A stretch of 58,540 nucleotides of DNA from Bryobacterales bacterium (GTDB lineage: Bacteria > Acidobacteriota > Terriglobia > Bryobacterales > Bryobacteraceae), in assembly GCA_003136575.1 (NCBI GenBank), contig PLEX01000198.1, positions 237 to 58,776 on the forward strand, in the 5' to 3' direction. This document shows, piece after piece, positions 1 to 7,775 of the stretch; the first letter of the stretch is position 1, and each line of letters starts with the position of its first letter. The notes beneath the pieces were generated by a model. That model saw nothing but the letters and a program-made list of their open reading frames with translations. It was not told where the DNA came from and ran no database searches. A program made the position numbers and the translations under genes.

Positions 1-57
1 CACCTTTGTCGTTCGAGGTAGCAGCCGTCAAGGTAGCGGCAGCGGGGCCAAATGGTA

Positions 58-735
58 TTAGAGGAGGCTGCCACGGGATAACCAAGCCATGTTATCGAAA
101 CCTACACCCGTATAAAGGTAATCCATATCGGCCAGAGAGGTGTAGCGTGGATCGCTCGCGAATCGCGATGGAGGGCCTTCAAGGACCCAACCCAGATCCA
201 ACCGCCTCTGCTGGATATATGCCGCCTCAAACATGTTGGCGATTACCTCATTGACGAAAGCATTCCCACTCCAGATCTGTAGCCGATCAGCAAAGACGTG
301 TCCCGCTTCATGATAGGTGATGTACTCGCCGGGCACTCTTGCCCGCGGTTCCGACCCGAGAACCTCCTCGATTTGCGAGGGGAAGACGACAACTGCCGGA
401 ATGGATTCGAGGTCAGTGTACGGATGGGGCCAATTCCCGCCTAGCTGAGAATAGACTTCATGATCGACGACGGCAAGCGCAATCGGCGCCTTAACGTCCA
501 ATTCCGTTTCGAACCATGCCCGGGCGTCCTGAATGGCCTCGCGGTACTCGATGGCCCGCTGCTTTGCCGATGCAACATAGATAACCGGCACAGAGCCTGC
601 GGATTCCGCCAAATGAAGTTTACGCAGTCGCGAGAGAGTGGTCTCCGATTCCTGAGCAACAACGACCAGGAGAAACATCCCGCCGACCACAAAGCCTTTG
701 GCTGTTCGGCGCATGGCATCCATAATACCGGACAT
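58..735 (-). CDS. Secreted/anchored gluzincin-like metalloprotease
   Basis: The protein has one hydrophobic N-terminal segment (GFVVGGMFLLVVVA) followed by a soluble domain containing YHEAGHVFADRL, an HExxH zinc site. A Glu in NEVIANMFEAA, about 17-24 residues further on, could be the third ligand as in gluzincins. The fold resembles DUF-type peptidases that are hard to place in a named family, and the substrate is unknown. An upstream GTG/ATG frame reaches 786, but the N-terminal hydrophobic segment fits better from ATG 735 or ATG 723; no strong Shine-Dalgarno decides between them. The gene is alone and divergent from the cytochrome/PQQ gene. The zinc site is seen directly; proteolytic activity is inferred. 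Confidence 0.6.
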   Translation of the reverse strand: MSGIMDAMRRTAKGFVVGGMFLLVVVAQESETTLSRLRKLHLAESAGSVPVIYVASAKQRAIEYREAIQDARAWFETELDVKAPIALAVVDHEVYSQLGGNWPHPYTDLESIPAVVVFPSQIEEVLGSEPRARVPGEYITYHEAGHVFADRLQIWSGNAFVNEVIANMFEAAYIQQRRLDLGWVLEGPPSRFASDPRYTSLADMDYLYTGVGFDNMAWLSRGSLL

Positions 736-1052
736 CGATATGCGTTCGTGTTTCAGACCAATGTCGTCGATAGCCTCAGCGAACACCCAAAACCGGCCTG
801 CTGCGGCGAGTAATGGAATCGCCGCAACTATCGGTAGTTGAGGCGTGGAACTCGCTTAACCGGCGCGAGTCATTTCCTGCATTTGCCGGAGGTGTCGCTT
901 CGCCCGGTCGCGTTCGGATCACCGATCCCGGGCTCGCCCCGCCGGCGCAGGAAGTCCAGGTCGGCTACATCCGGAGTGTGGCGACACGAATCGGATCGCA
1001 CGGAAATACTGTCCGGCGTTGTATCATCTCTGCATAAAACCTGGAGATCCAA

Positions 1053-3266
1053 ATGTTTGACATGTCGAGATTCATCAGTTCCGGACGGCTGGCTCGGGCA
1101 GGGGGAACCCTGGTGCTTCTCATCGGCGTCGGTGCCGGTGTTTTCAGGCTGGTGGCTCAGGCACCGCCCGCTGCCGGCGACGGTGGTCCCAGTTCCTCTC
1201 TCGCGCAGTCCGTTCGTCCGTTTCTCGAAAGAAACTGCATCGGGTGCCACAACACCGGGTTGCCCTCAGGACAGGTCGACATGCAGAAACTGCTGGCCTC
1301 GACAACCTCCCTGCTGGACGATCGCGATACCTGGGAGAATCTCGCATTCCGAATGCGGTCCGATCAGATGCCGCCCGCCGGAACTCCGCGGCCTCCCAAA
1401 ACGGAAGTCGATGCGACGGTGGCGACAATCACGCGCACTTTGGCCGCCAATCCCCGGCCGACAAGTGCCGCGCCCGTCTTATCCAAAGGACCTTTTACCA
1501 GGGATTGGGCGACTTACGCCTACGATGAGGAACGCACTGGCTGGACTCGCGGGGAAACCGTGATAACGAAGGACAACGTGTCGAAGCTGCAGTTGTTGTG
1601 GAAGCTTCAGACGGACGTGAAGACGGACCCGATTAACCAATACGCCACGATGACCGATCCTCTCGTCATGAACAATGTGCAGACGAAGCAGGGGCCGAAG
1701 AAGGTGCTTTATGTCGGCGGCGGCACCAACGAACAGAATAAGGTTTTTGCAATCGACGCAAACGCGGGAACCATTCTCTGGTCGAGAGACTATCCGAATA
1801 AGGCAACCCCCGCGGCCGCCGCCTACGCTTTCTGCCCGAACAATATGAACGCGACGCCGGTGATCGATAAGCAGAGCGGCATTCTGTATTTCCTCCCGAC
1901 CGACGGAAAGCTCCGGGGCGTTAGTATTACCGACGGCGAAGACCGATTCCCGGCCACGAGCATCGTGCCGACCTTTACCCGGAACTTCAGTCTGAATCTG
2001 GTGGACGGAGTGATCTATACCGGCACTACGCGGGGCTGCCAGAATGCGACGTCGCAGATAGTCGGCATCGACGTCGCCGATCCGGATCGTCTGGTGACGC
2101 ACTTTTATACGAGCCACGGAAAAGGCTCCGGCCCGTGGGGACGAGCTGGCGTCACAAAGACTCCTTTCGGCGTCGTCGCGCAAACCGCGGATGGTGCTTA
2201 TGATCCGGCTTCCGGTCGATGGGGCAATTCGGTGGTGGAACTCGACAGAACTGTTTCGGTCGTCGATTCGTTTGCTCCGCCGAATATGGACTATCTCAAC
2301 AAGTGGGATCTGGATCTCGGTTCGAGCAGCCCCGTTTCATTTCCTTTCGACGATCGCACGCTGGTGGCATCGACCGCGAAGGAAGGCGTTATCTACCTGA
2401 TGGACGCTAAGAATCTGGGTGGTCCGGATCATCGCACGCCGCTCTATACATCGCCCCGCTGGTCGAACGATCCGGTGTTGTACGGCTACCACGGCATGTG
2501 GAGCGTGATGTCGACGTGGGTGGATGCTCAGGGCAAGCGATGGCTCCTCGCGCCTTACTACGGTCCGCCTGCGAAAGACACGATTGGCCTGTTTCCCAAA
2601 ACTCACGGACCGACAGTGAACGGACAGCTCATGGCCTTCACCGTGGAGGGCACGGGAGCCAAACCGACGCTGGTGCCGCAGTGGGTTTCGGCCGATCTCG
2701 ACCTGCCTGGCGTGGCGGTCGTCGCGAATGGCGTGATTCTCATTCTGGCGAACGGCGACAGAGGCTCAACCCTCGTGTCCGGCGGTGGCGGACGTGGCGG
2801 TGGACGCGGCGGGTTCGGCCCTGTAGCCAATGCGCAAAATGATCCGGAAGCGGCTGCGGCAGCGCTGTCTGCAGCAGGTGGCCGAGGCGCCGTCGGTGGC
2901 AGTGGTGGCGGACGCGGCGGCCGTGGTGGTTTTAGCGCGGCTGGTGGCAGTGGAGCGGCCGGTGGACGTGGCGGTCGCAGCGGTGGACGCGGCGGCAACG
3001 CGCTGGAGGCAAGCATTCCGGGCAACGAAAGGGATGCCGCGTGGCGTGCCATCAATACCCAAAAGGCTGGCCAGCGCTACTCCGGTGGCCGGGATACGAC
3101 GCACGCCGTTCTGTATGCTCTCGATCCACAGACGGGAGATGAGCTCTATTCAAGTGGCGACGCCATCGATAGCTGGAATCACTATGGCGGCATCGCCGTT
3201 TCCGACGGCGTTGTCTACCTGAGTTCGTGGGACGCGCGAGTTTACGCGCTCGGCATTAAGCGGTAA
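1053..3266 (+). CDS. Exported cytochrome c / PQQ-like beta-propeller fusion protein
   Basis: 737 residues. An N-terminal membrane/signal segment (about 17-36) is followed by a single-heme motif CIGCH (Cys62, Cys65, His66) in a domain resembling planctomycete/acidobacterial cytochrome c modules. A long beta-propeller follows with repeated blade-like segments such as KVFAIDANAGTILWSRDYP and AVLYALDPQTGDELY, typical of PQQ_2/pyrrolo-quinoline repeats. Residues about 575-649 are a Gly/Arg/Ala-rich low-complexity loop that interrupts the propeller. GGAG lies about 8 bases before ATG 1053. It probably acts in the periplasm in electron transfer or substrate oxidation; no dehydrogenase substrate can be read from the sequence, and the propeller could be purely structural. 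A hairpin lies 80 bases after the stop. Confidence 0.75.
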   Translation: MFDMSRFISSGRLARAGGTLVLLIGVGAGVFRLVAQAPPAAGDGGPSSSLAQSVRPFLERNCIGCHNTGLPSGQVDMQKLLASTTSLLDDRDTWENLAFRMRSDQMPPAGTPRPPKTEVDATVATITRTLAANPRPTSAAPVLSKGPFTRDWATYAYDEERTGWTRGETVITKDNVSKLQLLWKLQTDVKTDPINQYATMTDPLVMNNVQTKQGPKKVLYVGGGTNEQNKVFAIDANAGTILWSRDYPNKATPAAAAYAFCPNNMNATPVIDKQSGILYFLPTDGKLRGVSITDGEDRFPATSIVPTFTRNFSLNLVDGVIYTGTTRGCQNATSQIVGIDVADPDRLVTHFYTSHGKGSGPWGRAGVTKTPFGVVAQTADGAYDPASGRWGNSVVELDRTVSVVDSFAPPNMDYLNKWDLDLGSSSPVSFPFDDRTLVASTAKEGVIYLMDAKNLGGPDHRTPLYTSPRWSNDPVLYGYHGMWSVMSTWVDAQGKRWLLAPYYGPPAKDTIGLFPKTHGPTVNGQLMAFTVEGTGAKPTLVPQWVSADLDLPGVAVVANGVILILANGDRGSTLVSGGGGRGGGRGGFGPVANAQNDPEAAAAALSAAGGRGAVGGSGGGRGGRGGFSAAGGSGAAGGRGGRSGGRGGNALEASIPGNERDAAWRAINTQKAGQRYSGGRDTTHAVLYALDPQTGDELYSSGDAIDSWNHYGGIAVSDGVVYLSSWDARVYALGIKR

Positions 3267-3345
3267 AAGCACAGAGGTGGAAAAAGTCGGCCACCCCCGC
3301 CGACGATCACCCGCATCGTAACGCGGGCGTTAACAACAAATATCG

Positions 3346-3365
3346 GTAGGCTCGGACCGACCTAC
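3346..3365. terminator. Hairpin downstream of the cytochrome/PQQ gene
   Basis: GTAGG-C-TCGG-A-CCGA-CCTAC can fold into a 9-bp stem with one bulged C and a one-base loop. It sits about 80 bases after the stop codon and is followed by only a short T-rich tail, so it is a weak candidate transcription terminator. Confidence 0.3.
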
Positions 3366-3432
3366 GGTGATTTCGAAGATTGGCCCGGAGTTGGACCACG
3401 CTCGGCACCGAACTCTCACTTCTCCCGAACTA

Positions 3433-3702
3433 CTATCTCGGAGGATTCGCTGCGGGCGGTGGAATAACGAGTACCCCCGCGCCGCCGCGGCCTACTGTCA
3501 CCGGGGCGGGATTCAGGAATGCCGGATCCATCGCAGCGATGTCAACCCGATAGCTTACTGACTCCGCGCCAGGGAAATTCGCAGGTAGTTTCTGCGTCAC
3601 GTTCCCGGTGGCGGCCCATTCCGTGCCCCGCAGGAAAGTTGTAATAAACCCGACGCAGCTCATCGTGGGTACATCATGGCCCAAGGTTGTATGGAAGATC
3701 CG
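3433..3702 (-). pseudogene. C-terminal fragment of a ThuA-like domain protein
   Basis: The minus frame reads RIFHTTLGHD, FLRGTEWAATGNVTQ and KLPANFPGAESVSYR before a stop. This matches the end of ThuA/trehalose-utilisation-like domains, whose usual form is a GRVFYTALGH block followed by a FL-x-GIxWAxG block. The remaining part of the domain is missing. Upstream of about 3702 the frame is only the antisense of the histidine kinase remnant, so the gene has been cut there. No start codon of its own is apparent. The assignment rests on two family-typical blocks; loss of the rest is seen directly. Confidence 0.55.
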
Positions 3703-4433
3703 CGGCGGCAACCGCACAGACTCGTTTCGACGACAACCGTGCAGGCGTTGAGATGGCACTTGATCAGATTCGCAGTTCGGCGCGGGAGGCGATGACGGAA
3801 ATGGAGGCAATGATGGACCAGATGCGGTCCGTACCTCTGGAGAATGCGAGCCTCGTGGAAGCGCTGAAGAAACAGTACGAAGCCCTCGGCCACCGGACGG
3901 GGGCGCAAGTGGAGTTCCGCCTCGGCGACCTTCCTCCGAACGAGACACTTCTCCCCGGCTCGCAGCAGGCGATTCTTCGAGTAGCCCAGGAAGCGCTGGC
4001 AAACATCGGCCGACACGCGCGCGCAAACAACGTGACGGTCTCGCTTGGCTCATTCATCGACCGTCTCGAACTGCGGATTCAGGACGACGGGGCAGGCTTC
4101 GACCAGCTTCAGGCTCGGCGTGGCGCGGGGATTACAAACATGCGCGCCCGAGCGGAAGAGTTCGGCGGGAATTTCAACGTGACCAGCGGTCCCGGCAGCG
4201 GCACAACGGTTGTGCTCTCGATTCCCTACGCCCCCACTGTGCCGTCCTTAGAACACCGAAAGCGGACGCTGATTTATGGCTACGGCGCGACCTTCGTAAT
4301 CGTCGTTGTCATCGCTATATTGACCAGACCTCGTGATACCCGGGTCTGGCTAGCCATCGGCCTTTCTGTTGCAATCATCCGTTGTGCGGTCGTTTGGTAC
4401 CGCAAACGACGAGCCCGCAAGGAAACAGCCTGA
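3703..4433 (+). pseudogene. 5'-truncated NarL-type sensor histidine kinase
   Basis: The HATPase_c domain is complete: N box AQEALANIGRHARA, G1 DDGAGF, G2 GAGITNMRARAEEFGG and the SGPGSGTTVVLSIP end. The RELHDxxxQ phosphoacceptor helix and everything before it are missing: coding similarity starts in the second dimerisation helix (about 3722) immediately next to the ThuA fragment. After the ATPase domain come two hydrophobic segments (ATFVIVVVIAIL and VWLAIGLSVAIIRCAVVW), an unusual C-terminal membrane anchor for this family. Its TGA overlaps the start region of the following regulator remnant, showing that the two were once translationally coupled. Without the His box it cannot autophosphorylate. 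Confidence 0.7.
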
Positions 4434-4906
4434 ACCAAGGCTCGGTAGTACTGGTGGACGATCACCGTGTTGTTACGCGAAGCCTAAAGGCCTGGCTGGA
4501 GTCGTTTCCCGATATGAAGGTCGTTGGAATTGCCGCGAGTGGTGAAGAGGTGCCAGAGACACCGCTGGCAGCGGTCAGAGCCGTCGCTGCTGGAAGAACC
4601 TACATCGATCCATCATTAGCGAACCAAATCTTTCTGCGGCCACCGTCGGCGGACGAGGTACTGACCCCACGCGAGATGGAAGTGTTGAGGCTGCTCGCGC
4701 CGGGCCGCTCGAATAAAGAGATCGCCACTTCGCTTTCCATTGGCGAGGAGACCGCAAAGTCACATGTCAGCAGCGTTTTCGGCAAGCCGCAAGTGGAAAA
4801 TCGCGCGCAGGCGGTCGTGCGCGATCAAGCTACGGATCGTGGCGTTAGAGGAATTGGGATAGCCAGCAACAAAGGGCTAATGGGCGGACAGCCGGCGGCC
4901 AGTTAA
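4430..4906 (+). pseudogene. Response regulator with internal receiver deletion
   Basis: The N-terminus VVLVDDHRVVTRSLKAWLES contains the acidic pocket of a receiver. After VVGIAASGEEV the sequence jumps to the receiver end (LAAVRAVAAGRTYIDPSLA), so the phospho-accepting Asp and most of the domain are gone. A LuxR-type helix-turn-helix follows (LTPREMEVLRLL, NKEIATSLSIGEETAKSHV), with an altered segment VFGKPQVENRAQAV where KLxVxNRAQAV is usual. The likely original start overlapped the kinase stop; the position now reads CTGA where an ATGA overlap would be expected. It ends against the convergent CBS gene. This is the partner of the truncated kinase, and both appear dead. Confidence 0.65.
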
Positions 4907-5352
4907 CCGACGTAGCTTCCGCTGATGTAGCTGTGCAGATGCCCGATCATGTCCTCTTGCGCGGACATGATCCAGTTCATCAGGTCGCCGATCGAGACCA
5001 TCCCGACCGGGTGGTGATTCTGCACGACAACCAGATGCCGGAAACGGTATGTCGTCATCATGCGCAGGCAGTCTTCCACCGTATCCTCGGGCGTGACCGT
5101 GGTCGCGGGCCACGACATCACTTCGCTCACCGTCGTCTCTCTCGACGACCGGCCGAGCAGGATAATCTTTCGCGCATAGTCGCGTTCGGAGAAGATGCCA
5201 AGTTGGCCATCCTGCCCGATCACCGCGAGCGCGCCAATGTCTTTATCAGCCATCATCTGGACGGCGTCGTAAACGGAGAAGTGCGGCGCGACGGAAAAGA
5301 TTCCCCAACCCTTGCGCGCCAACACGGACTGAATCGTATCTGAAAGCGGCAT
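4903..5352 (-). CDS. CBS-pair domain protein
   Basis: 149 residues with two consecutive CBS repeats: VAPHFSVYDAVQMMADKDIG with LAVIGQDGQLGIFSERDYAR, then VTPEDTVEDCLRMMTTYRFR with LVVVQNHHPVGMVSIGDLMN. The FSERDYARK segment is typical of stand-alone CBS proteins that bind adenine nucleotides. The frame is open to 5601, but GGGAGG lies about 7 bases before ATG 5352 and the domain starts there. Probably a cytosolic energy or nucleotide sensor; the partner is unknown. It is transcribed convergently with the decayed two-component genes. Confidence 0.85.
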   Translation of the reverse strand: MPLSDTIQSVLARKGWGIFSVAPHFSVYDAVQMMADKDIGALAVIGQDGQLGIFSERDYARKIILLGRSSRETTVSEVMSWPATTVTPEDTVEDCLRMMTTYRFRHLVVVQNHHPVGMVSIGDLMNWIMSAQEDMIGHLHSYISGSYVG

Positions 5353-5659
5353 ATCAACCCTCCCAATTGTCCATTCACCGGACCAAATCACACTACTCCC
5401 ATCGGTTGCCGATTGCAAGGGGGGGCGGCGGGATGCGCGTGGGAATGTTCGGCGTGCAACGGGAATGGTCGCTCCGGGTCGTTCGTTACACTGCGTGACG
5501 GATCGAGTCCCGGAGGCTGGTTGTCGATTCTGCGAACCGGCAGTGAAGGCCCTGAGCCTCGCTTCGCGCGGCGCTGCGTCCGCGGCCGGAGGCCAATGCA
5601 AGAGTCCCTTGCGCGGCCGATAGCGAGGGAGTAGTCTAATAGCAAGAGACGTGCTTCAC

Positions 5660-6223
5660 ATGACCCGTTACGTTCCTGCCCGACATTACATCTCTTTCGG
5701 GCTTGTCGCGCTGGCGCTGGCCGTATTTTCCGCCTGGCTGGGAATCACGCTGACGCACGGCCTGCTGATCCCGGCAGTTCTCTTTTTCCTGACGGCGGCG
5801 TTGCTGCTGTCTCTGGCCGCCCAGCCGGCGATCAAGGTTTTCGACGCCCACATGGAACTTGGCCAACGGGTCATTCCGTGGAACGATATCCATCGCGTGG
5901 ACCGAACCGGCTGGATCTCTCCGCTGGTCGTCCGGATGACGCTGTTTGACGACGAAAGGATCACCATCGTTTATCCGGGCGAAGTCGATTGCTGCAAGCA
6001 TGTCCTCCGGACCATACGTCAGATGTCCACGTCGGCTCTGATCGACGGCATACCCTATCGCCAGTATTGGGGCGAAATGCTGGGCGTGCCCGATTCGAGG
6101 CAACTTCCCGCGCCTCGCCAGCGCGTGCTGCGCCCGGAAGACGAAGAGGAAGTCGAACGGCTGTATTTCCTCCTGAAGACCGTCGGTCACATCGACCCCC
6201 GTAATTCCGGCGAAGAGCGCTGA
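5660..6223 (+). CDS. Two-TM membrane protein with soluble C-terminal domain
   Basis: 187 residues. Two adjacent hydrophobic helices (YISFGLVALALAVFSAWLGI and LLIPAVLFFLTAALLLSLAA) form a hairpin. The following about 130-residue cytosolic part has a short-strand pattern (IPWNDIHRVDRT, VVRMTLFDDERITIVYP) reminiscent of PH-like domains in small membrane proteins, and an acidic tail (PEDEEEVERLYFLL). I recognise no named family. ATG 5660 is preferred over GTG 5651 because AAGAGA is better spaced. The downstream YdcF-like gene begins 5 bases after the stop, so the pair is probably one operon. Confidence 0.6.
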   Translation: MTRYVPARHYISFGLVALALAVFSAWLGITLTHGLLIPAVLFFLTAALLLSLAAQPAIKVFDAHMELGQRVIPWNDIHRVDRTGWISPLVVRMTLFDDERITIVYPGEVDCCKHVLRTIRQMSTSALIDGIPYRQYWGEMLGVPDSRQLPAPRQRVLRPEDEEEVERLYFLLKTVGHIDPRNSGEER

Positions 6224-6228
6224 AACTT

Positions 6229-6825
6229 TTGACGAATCGCCGCAGACTTTGGGTGCTAGGAGTAGCGCTCTGCATAATGATCGGTTTTTGGCTCCTCCGC
6301 GCCCCTGTTTTCCGAGCGGCGGGAAGCCTCTTTATCAGCGACGGACCGCCGGTAAAGGCCGATTACATCCTGGTGCTGGCGGGAGACGGTGTCGGCAATC
6401 GCATACTGAAAGGCGCCGAACTGGCGCGCGAGGGCTACGCTCCGGCAGTTCTCGTCAGTAACGGGGCTCGTTACTACGGACACACGGAATCCGAACTCGC
6501 AACCGAGTTCGCTATTCAGCACGGCTATTCGCCCGACCTCCTGATTACGTGCCTCTGGAACGCGAACAGCACGGTCGAAGAGGGCAAACGCGCGATCGCC
6601 GAACTGCGCCGGCGCGGGGCCCACAAAGTGGACATCGTCACAACGCTGTGGCACACTGCGAGGGCCGGGCGAATCTATCGCCGTCTGGCGCCCGATCTTG
6701 AGATCCACATGGTCGGAGCGTTCGACCGGAACTGGCACGACGGCGCGTGGTGGATCGACCGCGAAGGCCGTAAGACTTTCTTTATGGAAGGTTCCAAGAC
6801 CGTCGCCGACTTCCTTGGAATGTAG
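6229..6825 (+). CDS. YdcF/SanA-type DUF218 membrane protein
   Basis: 198 residues, starting at TTG. One N-terminal transmembrane helix (LWVLGVALCIMIGFWLL) is followed by a DUF218 domain: ADYILVLAGDGVGNRILKGA, LAREGYAPAVLVSNGA, STVEEGKRAIAELRRRG and DIVTTLWHTARAGRIYRR. DUF218 proteins (SanA, YdcF, ElyC) are envelope-associated and linked to cell-wall integrity; the chemistry is not settled. The acidic residue expected in the first block is present as Asp. It follows the two-TM protein by 5 bases. Confidence 0.75.
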   Translation: MTNRRRLWVLGVALCIMIGFWLLRAPVFRAAGSLFISDGPPVKADYILVLAGDGVGNRILKGAELAREGYAPAVLVSNGARYYGHTESELATEFAIQHGYSPDLLITCLWNANSTVEEGKRAIAELRRRGAHKVDIVTTLWHTARAGRIYRRLAPDLEIHMVGAFDRNWHDGAWWIDREGRKTFFMEGSKTVADFLGM

Positions 6826-6971
6826 TCGCGCGTGCGCGTTAATCGAATCCGGTTGCAAAGGGCATCGGGATTCCGGCAATCCGCATCCGTGAAGCACCCG
6901 GAGTTTGATTACAAAATGCCATTGCTGTCCAAATTAAAACGATAGGTGGGCGCACGAGCGGGCAAGAAGAA

Positions 6972-7038
6972 GGCTGAGGCTCCTAGTAGGCTGGATTGGG
7001 TTCCTGGAAGAACCAATTCAGCCGAAGGAGACTCAGCC
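6972..7038. repeat. Long imperfect hairpin at IS left end
   Basis: GGCTGAGGCTCC (6972-6983) pairs with GGAGACTCAGCC (7027-7038) with one mismatch, and inside it GGCTGGATTGGGTTC pairs with GAACCAATTCAGCC. The structure lies immediately before the transposase ATG at 7040. Insertion sequences often carry such end or leader stem-loops, which limit read-through transcription into the transposase. Confidence 0.55.
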
Positions 7039-7039
7039 T

Positions 7040-7487
7040 ATGAATAAAGTATGCAGCATTTTCTCGCAGGTTTTGAAGTTGTTTTCGCGTGGTGAGTTTG
7101 AGAAAGCGGTGAAGGAGCACAAAGCCGAACGGCATGCCCCGGGGATTCACCAGTTGGGGCCAGTTCATGGCGATGCTGTTTTGCCAGCTGGGGCGGGCGC
7201 ATTCGCTGCGTGAGATCTGCGGCGGGCTGGCCTGCTGCGAAGGGCAACTGAAACATCTGGGAGTGCCGGTGGCGCCGAAGATGTCCACATTGGCCTACGC
7301 CAACGAGCATCGGCCGTGGGAGTTGTACCAGACGGTATTTGAGCAAACGCTGTTCAAATGCCAGGAACTGGTCGAAAGCCAGGGCGGACGGAAGAAGTTC
7401 CGCTTCAAGAACAAACTGCTGAGTCTGGACGGGAGCATCATCGATCTGTCGGTGAGTATGTTCGACTGGGCCAAATACAAACGAACG
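7040..7487 (+). pseudogene. IS4-type transposase N-terminal fragment (frameshifted, truncated)
   Basis: From ATG 7040 the frame reads MNKVCSIFSQVLKLFSR, then a one-base shift in the CCCCGGGG run near 7137 moves the continuation to FTSWGQFMAMLFCQLGRA, LREICGGLACCEGQLKHLG and KLLSLDGSIIDLS. These blocks match the N-terminal domain and first catalytic Asp (LLSLDGS) of IS4-family DDE transposases. The sequence stops after MFDWAKYKRT: the second Asp and the YREN Glu are missing, because the element joins a foreign toxin-gene fragment at about 7487. Non-functional. Confidence 0.8.
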
Positions 7488-7619
7488 CATCGGCTTGAAA
7501 TCGTCAGGCTGGTCGCCTCGCTGGACCTTATCGAGTTGATAGCCCGCGTCATTCCGCGCATCGTCGGGAAAATCACGAAGACAATTCAGCGAATCGCCAA
7601 GGAAGCTCGCGGGCCGCAC
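7488..7619 (-). pseudogene. N-terminal fragment of RelE/HigB-type toxin
   Basis: The minus frame from GTG 7619 reads SFLGDSLNCLRDFPDDARND, AGYQLDKVQRGDQPDDFKPM and then runs into IS sequence. This is the N-terminal third of phage-derived Gp49-like (HigB/RelE) toxins, whose consensus is a FLGDSLxxLRxFPxxAR block followed by a GxQLDxVQxGxxPxDWKPM block. The C-terminal catalytic half and any antitoxin gene are absent on the other side of the IS fragment. A palindrome and a TATAAT box lie directly upstream of the start. The truncation point coincides with the transposase fragment, so the IS caused or marks the break. Confidence 0.7.
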
Positions 7620-7626
7620 GATTCAG

Positions 7627-7646
7627 ATTATATCCAACTGGATATA
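7627..7646 (-). promoter_or_regulatory. Palindromic operator overlapping -10 box of the toxin fragment
   Basis: TATATCC-AACT-GGATATA (7629-7646) is a perfect 7-bp inverted repeat with a 4-base spacer. On the minus strand its end overlaps TATAAT (7632-7627), a consensus -10 box 7 bases before the toxin GTG, suggesting a near-leaderless message. This is the arrangement expected for HigA/antitoxin autoregulation of a toxin-first operon. The symmetry is seen; the binding protein is inferred. Confidence 0.5.
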
Positions 7647-7775
7647 GCGTGCCGAACTATCGGCGACGCGCACTACCTGTGAGGGCCGCCGGACGAACTG
7701 CGGACAGGAGTACTGGAAAAATCGTCATTGGTCCGGCGCCGCCTGCGCTATGGCCAGGTCTCTATGGCGTGCGGA

